Assembly: GCA_902514695.1 (NCBI GenBank)
Contig: CABXRR010000003.1
Coordinates: forward strand, 1 to 64,000
Length of the DNA: 64,000 bases
DNA from: an uncultured Pelagibacteraceae bacterium
Lineage (GTDB): Bacteria > Pseudomonadota > Alphaproteobacteria > Pelagibacterales > Pelagibacteraceae
Direction: 5' to 3'
Part shown: in pieces, positions 62,228 to 64,000 of the stretch
Position numbering within the stretch: position 1 is the first letter of the stretch
How the letters are laid out: each line of letters starts with the position of its first letter
The notes under the pieces: generated by a model
The model's database searches: none
What the model saw: only the letters and a program-made list of their open reading frames with translations
Told to the model about the DNA's origin: nothing
Made by a program: the position numbers and the translations under genes

Positions 62228-63637
62228 ATGAAGAAATTTAACATATTTTTAATTGCAATTTTATTCACTTTTTCTTTTCCAGTAAATTCAATATCACAAA
62301 ATATTCCAGGATCATTCGCTGACTTAGCAGAAAAACTTATGCCATCAGTAGTTAATATTTCAACCACACAAACAGTTGTTACAAGAAGCAATCCATTTCC
62401 AAACTTTCAATTTCCACCAGGCTCACCATTTGAAGATATGTTTAAAGAATTTGGGACACCACAAGAAAGACAATCATCTGCTCTAGGTTCAGGATTTATA
62501 ATCGATGAAAAGGGAATTATAGTAACAAACAATCATGTAATTGAAGGTGCAGAAGATATTGTTGTTCAAGTAAATGGAGAAAAAAAATTTAAAGCAAAAG
62601 TTATAGGAGCAGATCCATTATCTGATATTGCTGTTTTACAAATAGAGACTGAAGAAAAATTTACCCCAGTAAAATTTGGGAATTCGGATAAAGCAAGAAT
62701 TGGTGATTGGGTTATTGCAATAGGTAACCCATTTGGTTTGGGTGGGACTGTTACTTCAGGAATAATTTCTGCAAGAAACCGATCAATAGGTTTAACTAGG
62801 TATGAAGATTATATTCAAACAGATGCATCGATTAATTCTGGAAATTCAGGTGGACCATTATTTGATATGAATGGTGATGTTATTGGAATTAATACTGCAA
62901 TTTTAGGTAGGAGTGGAAATGTTGGAATTGGTTTTTCAATACCATCTAATAGTGCAAAAATTGTAATTGATCAACTCATTGAATTTGGTGAAACAAAAAG
63001 AGGATGGCTTGGTGTTAGAATTCAAGATGTAACAAAAGAAATAGCTGATATAGAAAAATTAGATAAACCTAGAGGAGCATTGGTTGCGAGTGTAGCTCAA
63101 AATAGTCCATCAGAAAAAGCAGGAGTCAAAGCAGGTGATATCATTTTAGAATTTAACGGAGAAGTTATTAGAGAGATGAAGGAACTTCCAATAATTGTTG
63201 CAAGAACTGAAGTTGGAAAAAAAGTTAAAGTTAAAATTTGGAGAAATAAAAAAGAAATTATTAAAACTATTACCCTAGGAAGATTAGAAACATCAGAAGA
63301 TTTTAAAGTTGCCGAGAAAGAAAAGCCACAAACAGAATTAGTAATTGAAGGTTTGAAAATATCAGTAAGAGAATTAAGTAAAGAAGATATCAAAACAAGA
63401 AATCTACCAAATCAAACAACTGGACTTGTAATAACAAAGATTAAAAAAGACAGTCCTTTAATTAATTCAATTGATGTAAATAGTATTATTTTAGAAGCCC
63501 AAAAGAAAAAGATAAGAACTGCTGAAGATTTAAATTCAGCTGTAAAAAAAGTTTTAAGTAGTAATCAAAAAACTATATTACTTGTCATCTTTAATAGTCA
63601 AAATCAAAGAAGGTATATTGGTATTAAGTTAGATTAA
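62228..63637 (+). CDS. Do/DegP-family serine endoprotease with PDZ domains
   Basis: GSGFIIDEKGIIVTNNHVIEGAEDI, DPLSDIAVLQI, INSGNSGGPLFDMNGDVIGINTAI. Confidence 0.96.
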   Translation: MKKFNIFLIAILFTFSFPVNSISQNIPGSFADLAEKLMPSVVNISTTQTVVTRSNPFPNFQFPPGSPFEDMFKEFGTPQERQSSALGSGFIIDEKGIIVTNNHVIEGAEDIVVQVNGEKKFKAKVIGADPLSDIAVLQIETEEKFTPVKFGNSDKARIGDWVIAIGNPFGLGGTVTSGIISARNRSIGLTRYEDYIQTDASINSGNSGGPLFDMNGDVIGINTAILGRSGNVGIGFSIPSNSAKIVIDQLIEFGETKRGWLGVRIQDVTKEIADIEKLDKPRGALVASVAQNSPSEKAGVKAGDIILEFNGEVIREMKELPIIVARTEVGKKVKVKIWRNKKEIIKTITLGRLETSEDFKVAEKEKPQTELVIEGLKISVRELSKEDIKTRNLPNQTTGLVITKIKKDSPLINSIDVNSIILEAQKKKIRTAEDLNSAVKKVLSSNQKTILLVIFNSQNQRRYIGIKLD

Positions 63638-63638
63638 T

Positions 63639-64000
63639 ATGGATTTTAAATCCAAAATTATTTTAATTTATGGACCTACAGCCTCAGGTAAGTCTCATTT
63701 CGCAGTCCAATTAGCAAAAAAAATAAATGGTGAAATTATAAATGCCGATAGTATGCAAATTTATAAAGAGTTAAAAATTTTGTCTGCTAGACCCTCTAAA
63801 AAAGACTATCAAAAAATTAAACATCATTTATATGGTTTTCGAAGTGTAAAAAAAAATTTTTCTACTGGTGAATGGTTAAAATTAGTAAATAAAAAAATTT
63901 TAGATATAAAAAAAAGAAAAAAAATTCCTATTTTAGTGGGTGGAACAGGACTTTATTTTAAAGCTTTAACTGAAGGTTTAGTAAGAATTCCAAATATTCC
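63639..64000 (+). CDS. miaA: tRNA dimethylallyltransferase (3' truncated by window edge)
   Basis: Translated by eye: MDFKSKIILIYGPTASGKSHFAVQLAKKINGEIINADSMQIYKELKILSARPSKKDYQKIKHHLYGF...PILVGGTGLYFKALTEGL. Not in ORF track. Confidence 0.95.
   Translation, partial: MDFKSKIILIYGPTASGKSHFAVQLAKKINGEIINADSMQIYKELKILSARPSKKDYQKIKHHLYGFRSVKKNFSTGEWLKLVNKKILDIKKRKKIPILVGGTGLYFKALTEGLVRIPNI

Overview
AT-rich, densely packed bacterial chromosome segment. Gene families, gene order and the isolated 5S rRNA next to a surface-polysaccharide island suggest an alphaproteobacterium of the SAR11/Pelagibacterales type (inference; no search was run). Positions 1-6.4 kb are the end of a surface-sugar island: GDP-mannose 3,5-epimerase-like protein, glycosyltransferases, sugar O-methyltransferase, flippase. 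An orphan 5S rRNA (~6507-6622) marks the island edge. The rest is mostly streamlined core genome: pntAAB; a minus-strand tkt-gap-pgk-fba-thiE-efp-suhB-rpmE-trcR-rpsU-tRNA-fMet run; zapA, yebC and a RuvC-like gene; tolQRAB-pal-cpoB-tilS-ftsH-folP-glmM-thiD-purA; rpoH; rluD; xseB-ispA-dxs; aroC; pdxH; polyprenyl synthase; sppA-glyQ-glyS-ppdK; thyX; mrp; hflKC; Deg protease; miaA (truncated). Two small surface-sugar inserts sit beside tRNA-Arg(UCG) (36.5-41.6 kb) and beside a permuted two-piece tmRNA plus thyX (54.9-59.1 kb). The main points for a second look are: the 5S separated from the rest of its operon, with a promoter-like sequence of its own; the permuted tmRNA, absent from the ORF track and overlapped by a false thyX start; an initiator tRNA with an AU/GC/GC anticodon stem; and a phage-type RuvC-like nuclease at the yebC-tol junction with no ruvAB beside it. 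I found no CRISPR array, transposase, prophage or recognisable defence system.
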